Source: Clostridia bacterium
GTDB taxonomy: Bacteria; Bacillota; Clostridia; Oscillospirales; Butyricicoccaceae
Length of the DNA: 9,436 nucleotides
Reading direction: 5' to 3'
Assembly: GCA_017552495.1 (NCBI GenBank)
Contig: JAFZPW010000017.1
Span: forward strand, 1 to 9,436
Shown here: piece after piece, positions 1 to 7,006 of the stretch
Numbering within the stretch: position 1 is the stretch's first letter
Layout of the letters: every line of letters starts with the position of its first letter
The notes under the pieces: generated by a model
Seen by the model: the letters and a program-made list of their open reading frames with translations, nothing else
Told to the model about the DNA's origin: nothing
Databases searched by the model: none
Position numbers and translations under genes: made by a program

Positions 1-243
1 CTCCATAATCAGGTTGCCGCAGCGGCGCAGTTCCTCCTTGAGCAGACCTGACGCCGTGGACAGCGCCGCGCCCCGCAGGGAATTGGAACACACCAGCTCG
101 GCAAAATCCGCCGAATGATGGGCCGGGGTCTGCTGCTCTGGCTTCATCTCGCAAAGCGTCACCTCGACGCCGCGCAGCGCAAGCTGCCATGCCGCCTCCG
201 AGCCTGCCAGCCCGGCGCCCACCACGGTAACGGGGCCGGTCAT
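1..243 (-). CDS. trmFO: TrmFO, folate-dependent tRNA (uracil-54-C5) methyltransferase, N-terminal part
   Basis: Only the first 81 codons are in the window; the gene runs off the left edge. TrmFO is a cytoplasmic FAD enzyme that makes ribothymidine at U54 of the tRNA T-loop, using 5,10-methylene-tetrahydrofolate as methyl donor. Visible: an FAD-binding Rossmann start with a GxGxxG glycine pattern at residues 9-14 (GAGLAGSEAA), the family stretch QTPAHHSADFAELVCSNSLR at residues 38-57, and Cys52. Cys52 aligns with the CSNSL cysteine (Cys53 in B. subtilis) implicated in that enzyme's chemistry. The ATG at 243-241 overlaps the topA TGA as ATGA, and a GGAG lies 8 nt upstream inside the topA end, so translation is probably coupled. 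The topA-trmFO (gid) order is common in Firmicutes. The family call is near certain; completeness of the gene cannot be judged. Confidence 0.95.
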   Translation of the reverse strand, partial: MTGPVTVVGAGLAGSEAAWQLALRGVEVTLCEMKPEQQTPAHHSADFAELVCSNSLRGAALSTASGLLKEELRRCGNLIME

Positions 244-2531
244 TGGACCTGCTCCGTTTTTTTCGCGGCGGTCTTTTTTGCCGTGGTCTTCTTGGCCGTG
301 GTTTTGGCGGAAGCTTTTTTTGCCGTGGTCCTGTTCGCCGCAGTCTTTTTCCCCGCTGCGGCTTTTGCGGAAGAACCGGCCGCTTTCTTTCCGGTTTTGG
401 CGGGCTTCTCCGCCGCGGCCGCTTCCGTGTTTTCCGCTTTTTTGCGCCCGCGGGTGGCGATGGGTTCCCACCAGCCGCAATCCGGCTTATGGCACAAATA
501 GCGCTTGTCTTCCTTGGTATAATGCCGAAACACCACGCCGCCGCAACTGGGGCAAACCTTTTTAGTTGGGCTGTCCCAGGTCATGAAATCACATTCGGGA
601 TTGCGTTCACAGCCGTAATAATAATAGCCGCTCTTGGATTTTTTCTTCAGCAGACGCCCGCCGCATTTGGGACAGAAAACGCCGGTATCCTGGGTGATGG
701 GCTTGGTATTTTTGCACTCGGGATACCCCGGACAGGCCAAAAATTTGCCGAAGCGTCCGCTCTTGATGACCATCTTCCGGCCGCACTGCTCACAGACCTC
801 GTCGCTCTCTTCATCGGGCACCTTGATGCGCTTTTTGTCCAAATCGATCTCGGCTTGTTTGAGTTCGGCGTCAAAGCCCTTGTAAAACCGCTCCAGAATC
901 TTGCGGTAATCCACCTTGCCCGATTCCACCTGATCCAACTGCTCTTCCATGGAGGAGGTGAACTGCACGTCCACGATGTCGTGGAACTTGTCAATCATCA
1001 GATCGGTCACCGCTTCGCCCAGATTGGTGGGTTTGAGGGCGCGGCCCTCCTTGGTGACGTATTCCCGCTCCAGCACCACGGAAATGGTGGGCGCATAGGT
1101 GCTGGGACGACCCACCCCCTTTTCCTCCATGGCTTTGATGAGGGACGCCTCGGTATACCGTGCCGGAGGCTGGGTAAAGTGCTGCTTGGGCTCTACGGCT
1201 CGATAAACCGGGCTGTTGCCCTCCTGAAGTTTGGGCAAGGGGGCGGCGTCCTCGTCCTTTGCCTCGTCGGTACTCTCTTCATACAGCGCCAAAAAGCCCG
1301 GAAAGGCCAGGCTCTGGCCGCTGGCACGGAAGATCCATTTGTCGCAGGAAATGTCTGCCGAAACGGTATCCAAAACCGCATCGCTCATCTGGCAGGCGAT
1401 AAACCGGCTCCAAATCAGTTTATACAGCCGGTATTGATCGGGTGTGAGGCTGCGGCGGATCTGCTCGGGTTCCAATGAAGCGTCGGCGGGGCGAATGGCT
1501 TCGTGAGCGTCCTGGGCGTTTTTCTTGGTGTGGAACACGCGGGCCCGGGCGGGCTTATATTCCCCGCCGAAGCGATCGTCGATAAACCGTCTGGCGGCAG
1601 CCAGTGCCTCGTCTGCGATGCGCAGCGAGTCGGTACGCATATAAGTGATGAGACCGGTGACGCCGTGGCCCTCCAGCTCCACGCCTTCGTAAAGCTCCTG
1701 CGCCACCGCCATGGTGCGCTTGGCCGTCATACCCAGTTTGCGGGACGCCTCCTGCTGCAAGGTCGAGGTGGTAAAGGGCGGCGTAGGCTGACGCTTTTTC
1801 TTGGCGTTTTTCACTGTCTCAACCCGATAGGGCTTTCCTTTGATATCGGCCAGAACGGCGTTGACGGTGTCCTCGTCGGGAAGTTCCCGTTTTCCTTTTG
1901 CGTCGCCGAAGAAGCGGGCGGTAAAATCCTTATCGTTCTGACAAAGCGTCACGTCGATGCTCCAATATTCCTGGGGAACAAAAGCGCGAATCTCCCGCTC
2001 CCGATCCACCACCATGCGGGTAACCACGCTCTGCACACGCCCGGCGGACAGTCCGGTTCGCACCTTGCGCCACAAAAACGGCGACAATTTATAACCCACG
2101 ATACGGTCGAGAATGCGCCGCGCCTGCTGTGCATCCACCAGATCCATGTCGATCTCCCGGGGATGCTTAATGGCCTCGGTAACGGCGCTCTTGGTGATCT
2201 CGTTAAAGGTGACCCGCTGGGTCTTGCTCCCGTCCAGCGACAATAACTGCTGCAAATGCCACGAGATGGCCTCGCCCTCGCGGTCGGGGTCGGTTGCCAG
2301 ATAGACGAAATCGGCGCTGTCCGCCGCCGTCTTCAGTTCGCTGATAATCTTATCCTTGCCCTCGATGGGCAGATAGGTGGGCTGAAAATCCCGCTCCACG
2401 TCCACGCCCATCTCCTTTTTGGGAAGATCGCGCAGATGGCCCATAGATGCCTTGACCTGATAACCCGCTCCAAGATATTTGGTAATGGTTTTTGCCTTGG
2501 CGGGCGATTCCACGATAAGAAGCTTTGTCAT
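240..2531 (-). CDS. topA: DNA topoisomerase I (type IA) with three zinc ribbons and a Lys/Ala-rich tail
   Basis: Relaxes negatively supercoiled DNA by passing one strand through a transient break in the other. The 763-residue protein begins with a TOPRIM domain: LLIVESPAKAKT places the metal/general-acid Glu at residue 8, and DPDREGEA supplies Asp81, Asp83 and Glu85. The active-site tyrosine is Tyr297 in GLITYMRTDS. GVGRPSTYAPT (about 472-482) is another family signature. Three C4 zinc ribbons follow, with cysteines at 580/583/600/606, 620/623/641/647 and 660/663/680/685. From about residue 694 to the end the chain is low-complexity Lys, Ala and Thr, with AKK and AAKK units. The ATG at 2531 has GGAGG six bases upstream. 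It lies 21 bp after dprA and overlaps trmFO by 4 bp, so it is mid-operon. No key residue is missing and there is no sign of disruption. Confidence 0.98.
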   Translation of the reverse strand: MTKLLIVESPAKAKTITKYLGAGYQVKASMGHLRDLPKKEMGVDVERDFQPTYLPIEGKDKIISELKTAADSADFVYLATDPDREGEAISWHLQQLLSLDGSKTQRVTFNEITKSAVTEAIKHPREIDMDLVDAQQARRILDRIVGYKLSPFLWRKVRTGLSAGRVQSVVTRMVVDREREIRAFVPQEYWSIDVTLCQNDKDFTARFFGDAKGKRELPDEDTVNAVLADIKGKPYRVETVKNAKKKRQPTPPFTTSTLQQEASRKLGMTAKRTMAVAQELYEGVELEGHGVTGLITYMRTDSLRIADEALAAARRFIDDRFGGEYKPARARVFHTKKNAQDAHEAIRPADASLEPEQIRRSLTPDQYRLYKLIWSRFIACQMSDAVLDTVSADISCDKWIFRASGQSLAFPGFLALYEESTDEAKDEDAAPLPKLQEGNSPVYRAVEPKQHFTQPPARYTEASLIKAMEEKGVGRPSTYAPTISVVLEREYVTKEGRALKPTNLGEAVTDLMIDKFHDIVDVQFTSSMEEQLDQVESGKVDYRKILERFYKGFDAELKQAEIDLDKKRIKVPDEESDEVCEQCGRKMVIKSGRFGKFLACPGYPECKNTKPITQDTGVFCPKCGGRLLKKKSKSGYYYYGCERNPECDFMTWDSPTKKVCPSCGGVVFRHYTKEDKRYLCHKPDCGWWEPIATRGRKKAENTEAAAAEKPAKTGKKAAGSSAKAAAGKKTAANRTTAKKASAKTTAKKTTAKKTAAKKTEQVQ
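243..452 (-). repeat. Low-complexity Lys/Ala/Thr coding repeat in the topA 3' end
   Basis: This stretch encodes residues 694-763 of TopA and is an irregular array of short lysine/alanine/threonine units (AKKTTAKKTAAKK near the end). At DNA level it shows repeated minus-strand words such as GCCAAGAAG and ACGGCAAAA with runs of A. It resembles histone-H1-like tails. Lysine-rich TopA tails in actinobacteria are known to bind DNA and increase processivity; the same role here is inference. Such repeats are prone to length change between strains. Confidence 0.75.
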
Positions 2532-2535
2532 GTAG

Positions 2536-2542
2536 TTCCTCC
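2536..2542 (-). promoter_or_regulatory. Ribosome binding site of topA
   Basis: The minus strand reads GGAGGAA in the 21-bp gap between the dprA stop and the topA ATG, with the GGAGG core six bases before the start. This near-perfect Shine-Dalgarno fixes the topA start at 2531 and suggests strong independent initiation, unlike the overlapping starts of dprA and trmFO. Confidence 0.85.
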
Positions 2543-2552
2543 GTTCGGTGGT

Positions 2553-3695
2553 TTAGATCCGTTCGTAATATTGTCCCGGCAATTGCCGTAAATATCCCTT
2601 TAATTCCAGCAGTGTCAATTTGCCCATCAAAACGCCCGCCGGGATGCCCGTGCGGCGGCTGATCTCATCCAGATGCACGATGCCGTCGACGGCGTCCAGC
2701 ACCGGGTCGCCCGTTTCCGGTTTCGGCTCCGGCTTCGGCTCCGCGGGACGGAGCGGCTGAGCCGGACGGACGCGCGGCGCAGGCTTATGGGGCGGAGCAG
2801 GCTGCTTTTCCGCTGTGTAACCGTATTGCGCCAGAATATCCTCCGCCGAGCGCACCAGTTGGGCGCCGCCGGCGATCAACTCGTTGCAGCCCTCGCTGGC
2901 AGGCGAATCCACGCCGCCCGGAACGGCGAACACATCCCGCCCCTGCTCCAGCGTAAGCGAGGCGGTAATCAGCGATCCCGAGCGTTTGGGCGCTTCCGCC
3001 ACCAGTACGCCCAGACACAGGCCGCTGATGATCCGGTTGCGCCGCACAAATGAGGCGCGATAGTTTTTTGCCCCCGGCGGATATTCACTGACAGCGGCGC
3101 CGCGATACAGAATATCCCGCAAAAGCGCCGCGTTTTCGGCGGGATAGCATTTATCGATGGCCGTTCCGAAAACGGCGACGGTGGGCGTTTCGCCCCGCAA
3201 AGCGCCCCGGTGTCCGGCGGAATCAATGCCCGCCGCCATACCCGAAACCACGCACACCCCGTTTTGACTGAGATGAAACGCGATCTTTTCCGCATGAATC
3301 AGGCCGTAGGGCGTGGCCTTGCGCTGTCCCACCACAGCCACGGCAGGGATTGCGTTAAGATCGGGCAGCGTCCCCCGGACATAAAGCGCCAGCGGCGGAT
3401 CGTAAATCTCCTTCAGCCGGGCGGGATAGGTCGCGTCGGTGATGGGAAGGATGGAAATGCCAAGCGCACGGCACCGCTCGATGATCCTGCTTGAAGGAGC
3501 CAGACTGCGCGTTTGCAGGCGCTGACGCTCCTTCGCGTCAAAGCGGCAAATCTTCACCAGTTCTTCCGTGGATGCCTGATAGACCGCCTCTGCCGAACCG
3601 AAACGCTCCAGCAGGCGCAGCGCCTTGACGGGCGGGATGGCCGCCGCCTCTTTCATCCAGAGCAGTGCTTGCCATTCCTTTTCCTGCCCGTTCAT
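2553..3695 (-). CDS. dprA: DNA processing protein DprA (Smf)
   Basis: DprA binds single-stranded DNA entering during transformation and loads RecA; it is also widespread in bacteria not known to be competent. At 380 residues it has a helix-hairpin-helix/SAM-like N-terminus (about 1-70), a Rossmann-like core, a Pro/Lys/Glu linker (about 297-329) and a winged-helix domain (about 330-380, with HLDEISRRTG). Core motifs: VAVVGQRKATPYG (about 119-131), VVSGMAAGIDSAGHRGAL (from 149), GTAIDKCYPAEN, RRNRIISGL (from 218), and RSGSLITA followed by VPGG. The open frame extends 30 codons further upstream, but the start is set at 3695. That ATG overlaps the methyltransferase TGA as ATGA, has GGGAG eight bases upstream, and the extra residues look non-native. 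Oddities: Gln124 where Ser or Thr is usual, FVRRNR instead of FPxRNR, and GLC instead of GLS. The family call is secure. Confidence 0.96.
   Translation of the reverse strand: MNGQEKEWQALLWMKEAAAIPPVKALRLLERFGSAEAVYQASTEELVKICRFDAKERQRLQTRSLAPSSRIIERCRALGISILPITDATYPARLKEIYDPPLALYVRGTLPDLNAIPAVAVVGQRKATPYGLIHAEKIAFHLSQNGVCVVSGMAAGIDSAGHRGALRGETPTVAVFGTAIDKCYPAENAALLRDILYRGAAVSEYPPGAKNYRASFVRRNRIISGLCLGVLVAEAPKRSGSLITASLTLEQGRDVFAVPGGVDSPASEGCNELIAGGAQLVRSAEDILAQYGYTAEKQPAPPHKPAPRVRPAQPLRPAEPKPEPKPETGDPVLDAVDGIVHLDEISRRTGIPAGVLMGKLTLLELKGYLRQLPGQYYERI
2719..2742 (-). repeat. 12-bp tandem duplication in the DprA linker
   Basis: Two adjacent 12-base units (2719-2730 and 2731-2742) match at 11 of 12 bases. 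They encode the EPKPEPKPE part of the proline-rich linker between the DprA core and its winged helix. The length is a multiple of three, so copy-number change would alter linker length without breaking the frame. Confidence 0.7.
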
Positions 3696-4438
3696 CGGCT
3701 CATCTCCCACATCAAAATCCCAGCGGCCACACCGGCGTTGAGCGATTCGGCGCTTTGGATGGGAATCATCACGCTGCCGCGGCACAGATCCTTCACCGCG
3801 GCGGAAACGCCGTGGGCCTCATTGCCCACCACCACGCAGGCGCGATGCAAATCAAGCCCGGTAACGGGTCGGCTGTCTGCGTCCAGCGCCGCCGCATAAA
3901 GCGGAAGATCGAGCCGTTCCATGGCTTCCCGCAGCGTCTGCGGGCTGCGGTGAAACAATTTGGCGCGGAACAGGCTTCCCATGGCGGCTCGCACCACCTT
4001 CGGACTGTAAGGATCCGCACAATCGCCCAGCAGGATCACGCCGTCCAAGCCAAATGCGTCGGCCGTCCGCAAAATGGTGCCCAGATTGCCGGGATCCCGC
4101 AGATCGTCCAGCGCCAGAAAGCGCGTCCCGCAAAGGGTTTCGGGTTCTTTTGGGATGGGGAGCGTAAACACCACGCCCTGGGGCGCGGGCACGTCGCTGA
4201 GTTGTTGCAGCACCGACCCAGTCACCAGGGCCACAGGACAGACCAGCGGTGGGAGCCGTTTTTCCTGTCCTTGCACGCAAAAGACCTGCCGGGGTGCAAG
4301 ACCGCTGCGCAGCGCTTCGTCCAAAAGCGTGAAGCCCTCGCAGACGAAAAGTTCTTCTTCCCGCCGTCTTTTCCCGGAGGCCGAGAGCGCGCAGACCGCT
4401 TTAATCTGCGGATTGTCGCGGCTGGTGATCGTCAGCAC
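3692..4438 (-). CDS. SpoU/TrmH-family RNA 2'-O-ribose methyltransferase
   Basis: A SAM-dependent enzyme of the SPOUT (trefoil-knot) class that methylates a ribose 2'-OH in rRNA or tRNA. The 248-residue protein has a small N-terminal substrate-binding domain (about 1-95, ITSRDNPQIKAV then FVCEGFTLLDEAL) and the SpoU catalytic domain. Motif 1 is DPGNLGTILRTADAFG (about 115-130, conserved Asn118 and Arg124), motif 2 is VVGNEAHGVS (about 203-212), and motif 3 is IPIQSAESLNAGVAAGI. The exact target nucleotide cannot be read from sequence; it resembles RlmB- and TrmH-annotated clostridial proteins. The start chosen is GTG at 4438, with GGGAGG nine bases upstream. An in-frame TTG at 4459 lacks a ribosome binding site. 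The out-of-frame ATG at 4440 stops after two codons. First gene of the operon; its stop overlaps dprA by 4 bp. Confidence 0.9.
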   Translation of the reverse strand: MLTITSRDNPQIKAVCALSASGKRRREEELFVCEGFTLLDEALRSGLAPRQVFCVQGQEKRLPPLVCPVALVTGSVLQQLSDVPAPQGVVFTLPIPKEPETLCGTRFLALDDLRDPGNLGTILRTADAFGLDGVILLGDCADPYSPKVVRAAMGSLFRAKLFHRSPQTLREAMERLDLPLYAAALDADSRPVTGLDLHRACVVVGNEAHGVSAAVKDLCRGSVMIPIQSAESLNAGVAAGILMWEMSR

Positions 4439-4443
4439 ATTCG

Positions 4444-4453
4444 CTCCCCTCCC
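4444..4453 (-). promoter_or_regulatory. Ribosome binding site of the methyltransferase, shared with a two-codon minimal ORF
   Basis: The minus strand reads GGGAGGGGAG. Its upstream GGGAGG core is seven bases before an ATG at 4440 (ATG TGC TGA, a two-codon ORF) and nine bases before the GTG at 4438 that opens the methyltransferase frame. The two starts overlap by one base (ATGTG). The site decides the GTG start over the upstream TTG, because the TTG lies before the Shine-Dalgarno. Confidence 0.7.
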
Positions 4454-4498
4454 TTTCAAAACAGGCCGATTTATACGTCCTTTTCAACCATGGGATAT

Positions 4499-4527
4499 AG
4501 TATAGCGCAAAAAAAACGGGTTTGCAA
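4499..4527 (-). promoter_or_regulatory. Sigma-A-type promoter of the methyltransferase-dprA-topA-trmFO operon
   Basis: On the minus strand the -35 is TTGCAA (4527-4522) and the -10 is TATACT (4504-4499), separated by 17 bp. The spacer contains an eight-T run. The predicted start is near 4492, giving a leader of roughly 54 nt before the GTG at 4438. It lies between the aquaporin terminator and the first operon gene, just where an operon promoter is needed. Confidence 0.82.
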
Positions 4528-4575
4528 GAGGTTTTCCGCCGTTCTCCTATTAAATATAACAAAACCCGATTTCGA

Positions 4576-4609
4576 CAAAAAATCTCCCCCGGCAAGAGCC
4601 AGGGGAGAT
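4576..4609 (-). terminator. Rho-independent terminator of the aquaporin gene
   Basis: The minus-strand RNA forms a 12-bp stem between 4609-4598 and 4593-4582 with one G-U wobble and a four-base UCUU loop. A run of U from 4582 down to 4577 follows directly. It begins 16 bp after the aquaporin stop. It ends the single-gene aquaporin unit and lies about 50 bp before the next operon's -35 box. Confidence 0.93.
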
Positions 4610-4625
4610 GGAAGAAAACGCCGGT

Positions 4626-5294
4626 TTATTTCGCCTCTTTGCCGCCCAGAATCTTCCACAGAACGGCAGCCAGCGCGCCGCCTGCCAGCGGGCCCACGAT
4701 AAAGACCCAGACATTGGCCAGCGCATCGCCGCCCAGCAACAGCGCGGGACCGAAGGAGCGGGCGGGATTGACGCTGGTGCCGGTAAAGAAGATGCCCAGC
4801 AAATGAACCAACGTCAGCGAACCGCCGATGACCAGGCCGGCCACCTTGCCGTTTTCCGGCTTGCTGGTGACGCCCAGAATGGCCAGCACAAACACGCAGG
4901 TAAGGATAATCTCAACGATCAGCGATTTGACAACGCTGCCGTCATACAGGCCGTTGGCGCCCAGACCGTAAGAGGTGCCGATGAGGCCGCGAAGCACGGC
5001 CGCGCCTGCGACAGCGCCCAAAAACTGCGCGATCACATAGCCGATAAAATCGGAAACGCTCATGCCTCCGTTGAGCAGAACGCCCAGCGAAACAGCAGGG
5101 TTGATGTGGCAGCTGGAGATGTTGCCGATGGAATACGCCATGGCCACGATCACCAGACCAAAGGCCAGAGCGGTCATCAGATAAGATACGTTGGCCGCAG
5201 CGGTGCAGCCCGTCACAGCGGCCACGCCGCAGGCGAAGAGAACCAGGACAAAGGTGCCGACAAACTCGGCGGCGTACTTCTTCATGTTGCTCAT
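4626..5294 (-). CDS. MIP-family aquaporin, AqpZ-type water channel
   Basis: A 222-residue integral membrane channel, the usual size for bacterial AqpZ (about 230), with six hydrophobic segments and two half-helix loops. The first pore motif is CHINPAVSLG (NPA at 65-67) and the second is TSVNPARSFG (NPA at 176-178). By alignment with E. coli AqpZ, the aromatic/arginine filter residues are Phe45, His164, Thr173 and Arg179, matching AqpZ Phe43, His174, Thr183 and Arg189. This is the water-selective pattern rather than the glycerol-facilitator one, so water is the likely substrate and glycerol unlikely. The ATG at 5294 has AAAGG about 11 bases upstream, a slightly long spacing. A second ATG three codons later would be further still. 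It stands alone between its own promoter and terminator, so neighbours say nothing about its role. Confidence 0.94.
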   Translation of the reverse strand: MSNMKKYAAEFVGTFVLVLFACGVAAVTGCTAAANVSYLMTALAFGLVIVAMAYSIGNISSCHINPAVSLGVLLNGGMSVSDFIGYVIAQFLGAVAGAAVLRGLIGTSYGLGANGLYDGSVVKSLIVEIILTCVFVLAILGVTSKPENGKVAGLVIGGSLTLVHLLGIFFTGTSVNPARSFGPALLLGGDALANVWVFIVGPLAGGALAAVLWKILGGKEAK

Positions 5295-5370
5295 GATTCA
5301 GACGACCTTTCTTTTTTTTGTTTTTCCGGCGGAGCAAAAGGCCCGGGTCGGTTCCTTGGATTGCAGTTTC

Positions 5371-5399
5371 ATTTTACACCCATGCCGCGCATTCGTCAA
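5371..5399 (-). promoter_or_regulatory. Sigma-A-type promoter of the aquaporin gene
   Basis: The minus strand reads TTGACG (5399-5394), 17 bp, then TAAAAT (5376-5371), each box five of six to consensus. The predicted start is near 5364, giving a leader of about 70 nt. The leader ends in an A-rich tract (GGAAAAACAAAAAAAAG) just before the ribosome binding site. The -35 box is only seven bases past the stop of the upstream amidohydrolase, and no terminator separates them. Confidence 0.82.
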
Positions 5400-5405
5400 G
5401 GGCGC

Positions 5406-7001
5406 TCAGGCGCGCCAGACCTCTTTTCCCGCAATATAAGTATGCACGGGCCGCACCTTGCCGATCTCAAAAGGCGGCACGGTGAAAAGATCCCTGTCCA
5501 GCACGACAAAACTGGCCTCGTATCCCGGCGCAAGCTGTCCCAGGCGATCAAAGCCGCTGATGATGGCGCTTTCACGGGTATAGAGCGCCACCGCCGTCTC
5601 CACGTCGACGGCTTGCTGCGCCCCGCAGGGCGTCCCGTCATAGGCGGTGCGGGTGACGGCGGCCTGCATGGTATAAAAGGGATCGGTTGGCTCGTCCCAT
5701 GCGTTGGCGGGCGCATCGGTGGACAGAGCCACGGTCACGCCCCGCTCCAGCAGCGTCCGGATGGGATACGCCTTCTGCGTTCGGGGCAGGCCGTAGTTTT
5801 TTAGATAGCTCTCGATTTCGGAAAAGAAGAACAGCGGCTGGGTGGCAACGGCGATCCTCTTCTCCGCCATTTGATCGATGCTCTCGCTTTCGGGCTCGGT
5901 GACGTGCTCAATGCGAGCATAAGGCGCGGCGGTACGCATCCAGTTTTCCTCCCGGGCGACGCGGCTGACAACGCGGCGGATGGCCCGGGCGCCCATGGCG
6001 TGGACGGCAAGCTGGCAGGCGTTTGCCTTGCAAAATTCCACCGCCGTGTCCAAAAGCGCGTCGGAGGACACCGAAAGGCCGCAGTCTTCTGTGCCAAGAT
6101 ATGGCTCTTTGATCCATGCGGTGTGCCCCGAAATGCTCCCGTCGCTCATCAGTTTAAGGCCCGCCGCCCGCACCCGTGACTTGGGATCGGTCATCTCCCC
6201 CGTCAAGCGAAAAGCAGGATCCTTCCAGTAATACTCCCAGAAATAATACAGCGCTGCACGCTGGGCAAATCCGCGCCGTTCCGCCTCTTTGTAGATCCGC
6301 CATACGTCGGCGCCGTTGGCCCCCATGTCGGTGACGGCCACCACGCCCTCGGCGGCCAGCAGCTCGCCCAGGCGGAGCAGTTCGGTCACGTTGTCCTCCA
6401 GCTTCATCCGGGGAACAAAGCGGTCGGCCAGATCCTTCGCTGTCTCATAGAGGATGCCGTTGGGCGTCCCGTCGGGTTCACGTCCGATGGCGCCGCCGTC
6501 GGGATCAGGCGTCTCCGCCGTGATGCCGCAGCACTTCAGCGCCGCGGTGTTGCACATAGCCACATGCTCGCAGTTGCGAGTGATATAAACCGGCACATCG
6601 GCGGCGCCCCGGTCCAGATCGTGCCGGTCGGGCAGGCGGCGCTCCTTCAGTTTTCCGTCGTCCAGGCCCCAGCCCCGCACCCACTGCGCCGGTCCCTGCA
6701 GCGCGCGTCGGCGCGCCACCTGCTTCACGATGTCCCCGATGGAATGGACATGAGGCGGCAGACAGGTGATGAAAGTCTTCATCTCCGCCGTCATAGCGGG
6801 ATGGATATGGCTGTCGATCAAGCCGGGAATCACGGTTTTCCCCGAAAGATCGGTTACCGACTCCTCCGACCCGGCGCCTGTAAGGATGGCTTCCGTGCTT
6901 CCCACCGCAGTCACGGTATCGTCCTCCACGGTGAACGCTTCCGCCCAGAGCCGCTGTGGGTCGGCGGTAAATACTTTTCCGTTGATGAAATGGCAGCGCA
7001 T
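5406..7001 (-). CDS. YtcJ-like metal-dependent amidohydrolase (Amidohydro_3 family)
   Basis: A 531-residue amidohydrolase-superfamily TIM-barrel enzyme that probably hydrolyses an amide or related C-N bond; the substrate is unknown. After a short beta-sandwich start (HFINGKVFTADPQ) comes the metal motif GLIDSHIHPAM with His65 and His67. Then follow Lys283 in GLKLMSDGSISGHTA (the position of the carboxylated lysine in this family), His334 in AVHAMGARA, His366 in RIEH, and Asp429 in STDAPANAWDEPTDPF, so all expected metal ligands are present. The C-terminus returns to the sandwich (GYEASFVVLDRD). No signal peptide or membrane segment is evident, so it is probably cytoplasmic. The ATG at 7001 is preferred over an in-frame ATG ten codons upstream because AAAGGAG lies five bases before it and the family N-terminus aligns there. 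It appears monocistronic. No partner gene hints at the pathway. Confidence 0.9.
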   Translation of the reverse strand: MRCHFINGKVFTADPQRLWAEAFTVEDDTVTAVGSTEAILTGAGSEESVTDLSGKTVIPGLIDSHIHPAMTAEMKTFITCLPPHVHSIGDIVKQVARRRALQGPAQWVRGWGLDDGKLKERRLPDRHDLDRGAADVPVYITRNCEHVAMCNTAALKCCGITAETPDPDGGAIGREPDGTPNGILYETAKDLADRFVPRMKLEDNVTELLRLGELLAAEGVVAVTDMGANGADVWRIYKEAERRGFAQRAALYYFWEYYWKDPAFRLTGEMTDPKSRVRAAGLKLMSDGSISGHTAWIKEPYLGTEDCGLSVSSDALLDTAVEFCKANACQLAVHAMGARAIRRVVSRVAREENWMRTAAPYARIEHVTEPESESIDQMAEKRIAVATQPLFFFSEIESYLKNYGLPRTQKAYPIRTLLERGVTVALSTDAPANAWDEPTDPFYTMQAAVTRTAYDGTPCGAQQAVDVETAVALYTRESAIISGFDRLGQLAPGYEASFVVLDRDLFTVPPFEIGKVRPVHTYIAGKEVWRA

Positions 7002-7006
7002 AAGAT

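Noticed and set aside
243..1478. A 411-codon open frame on the plus strand opposite topA
   Set aside because: It is fully antisense to a clearly conserved topA, its product is low-complexity Gly/Phe/Arg at the N-terminus with no known motif, and it arises from the GC-rich codon bias of topA.
3696..3785. A 30-residue N-terminal extension of DprA
   Set aside because: The extra residues overlap the methyltransferase end in another frame and do not look like the family N-terminus; the ATG at 3695 has a good ribosome site and the ATGA overlap.
4439..4459. TTG start of the methyltransferase at 4459
   Set aside because: The Shine-Dalgarno lies downstream of this codon, inside the reading frame, so it points to the GTG at 4438.
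5310..5345. A possible terminator in the aquaporin leader (GC-rich segment next to a T-rich plus-strand tract)
   Set aside because: On the coding minus strand the tract is A-rich rather than U-rich, and the GC-rich part pairs poorly; it is better read as an A-rich leader.
4608..5804. A 398-codon plus-strand open frame crossing the aquaporin and part of the amidohydrolase
   Set aside because: It is antisense to two well-supported genes and their promoter, and shows no domain or ribosome binding site.
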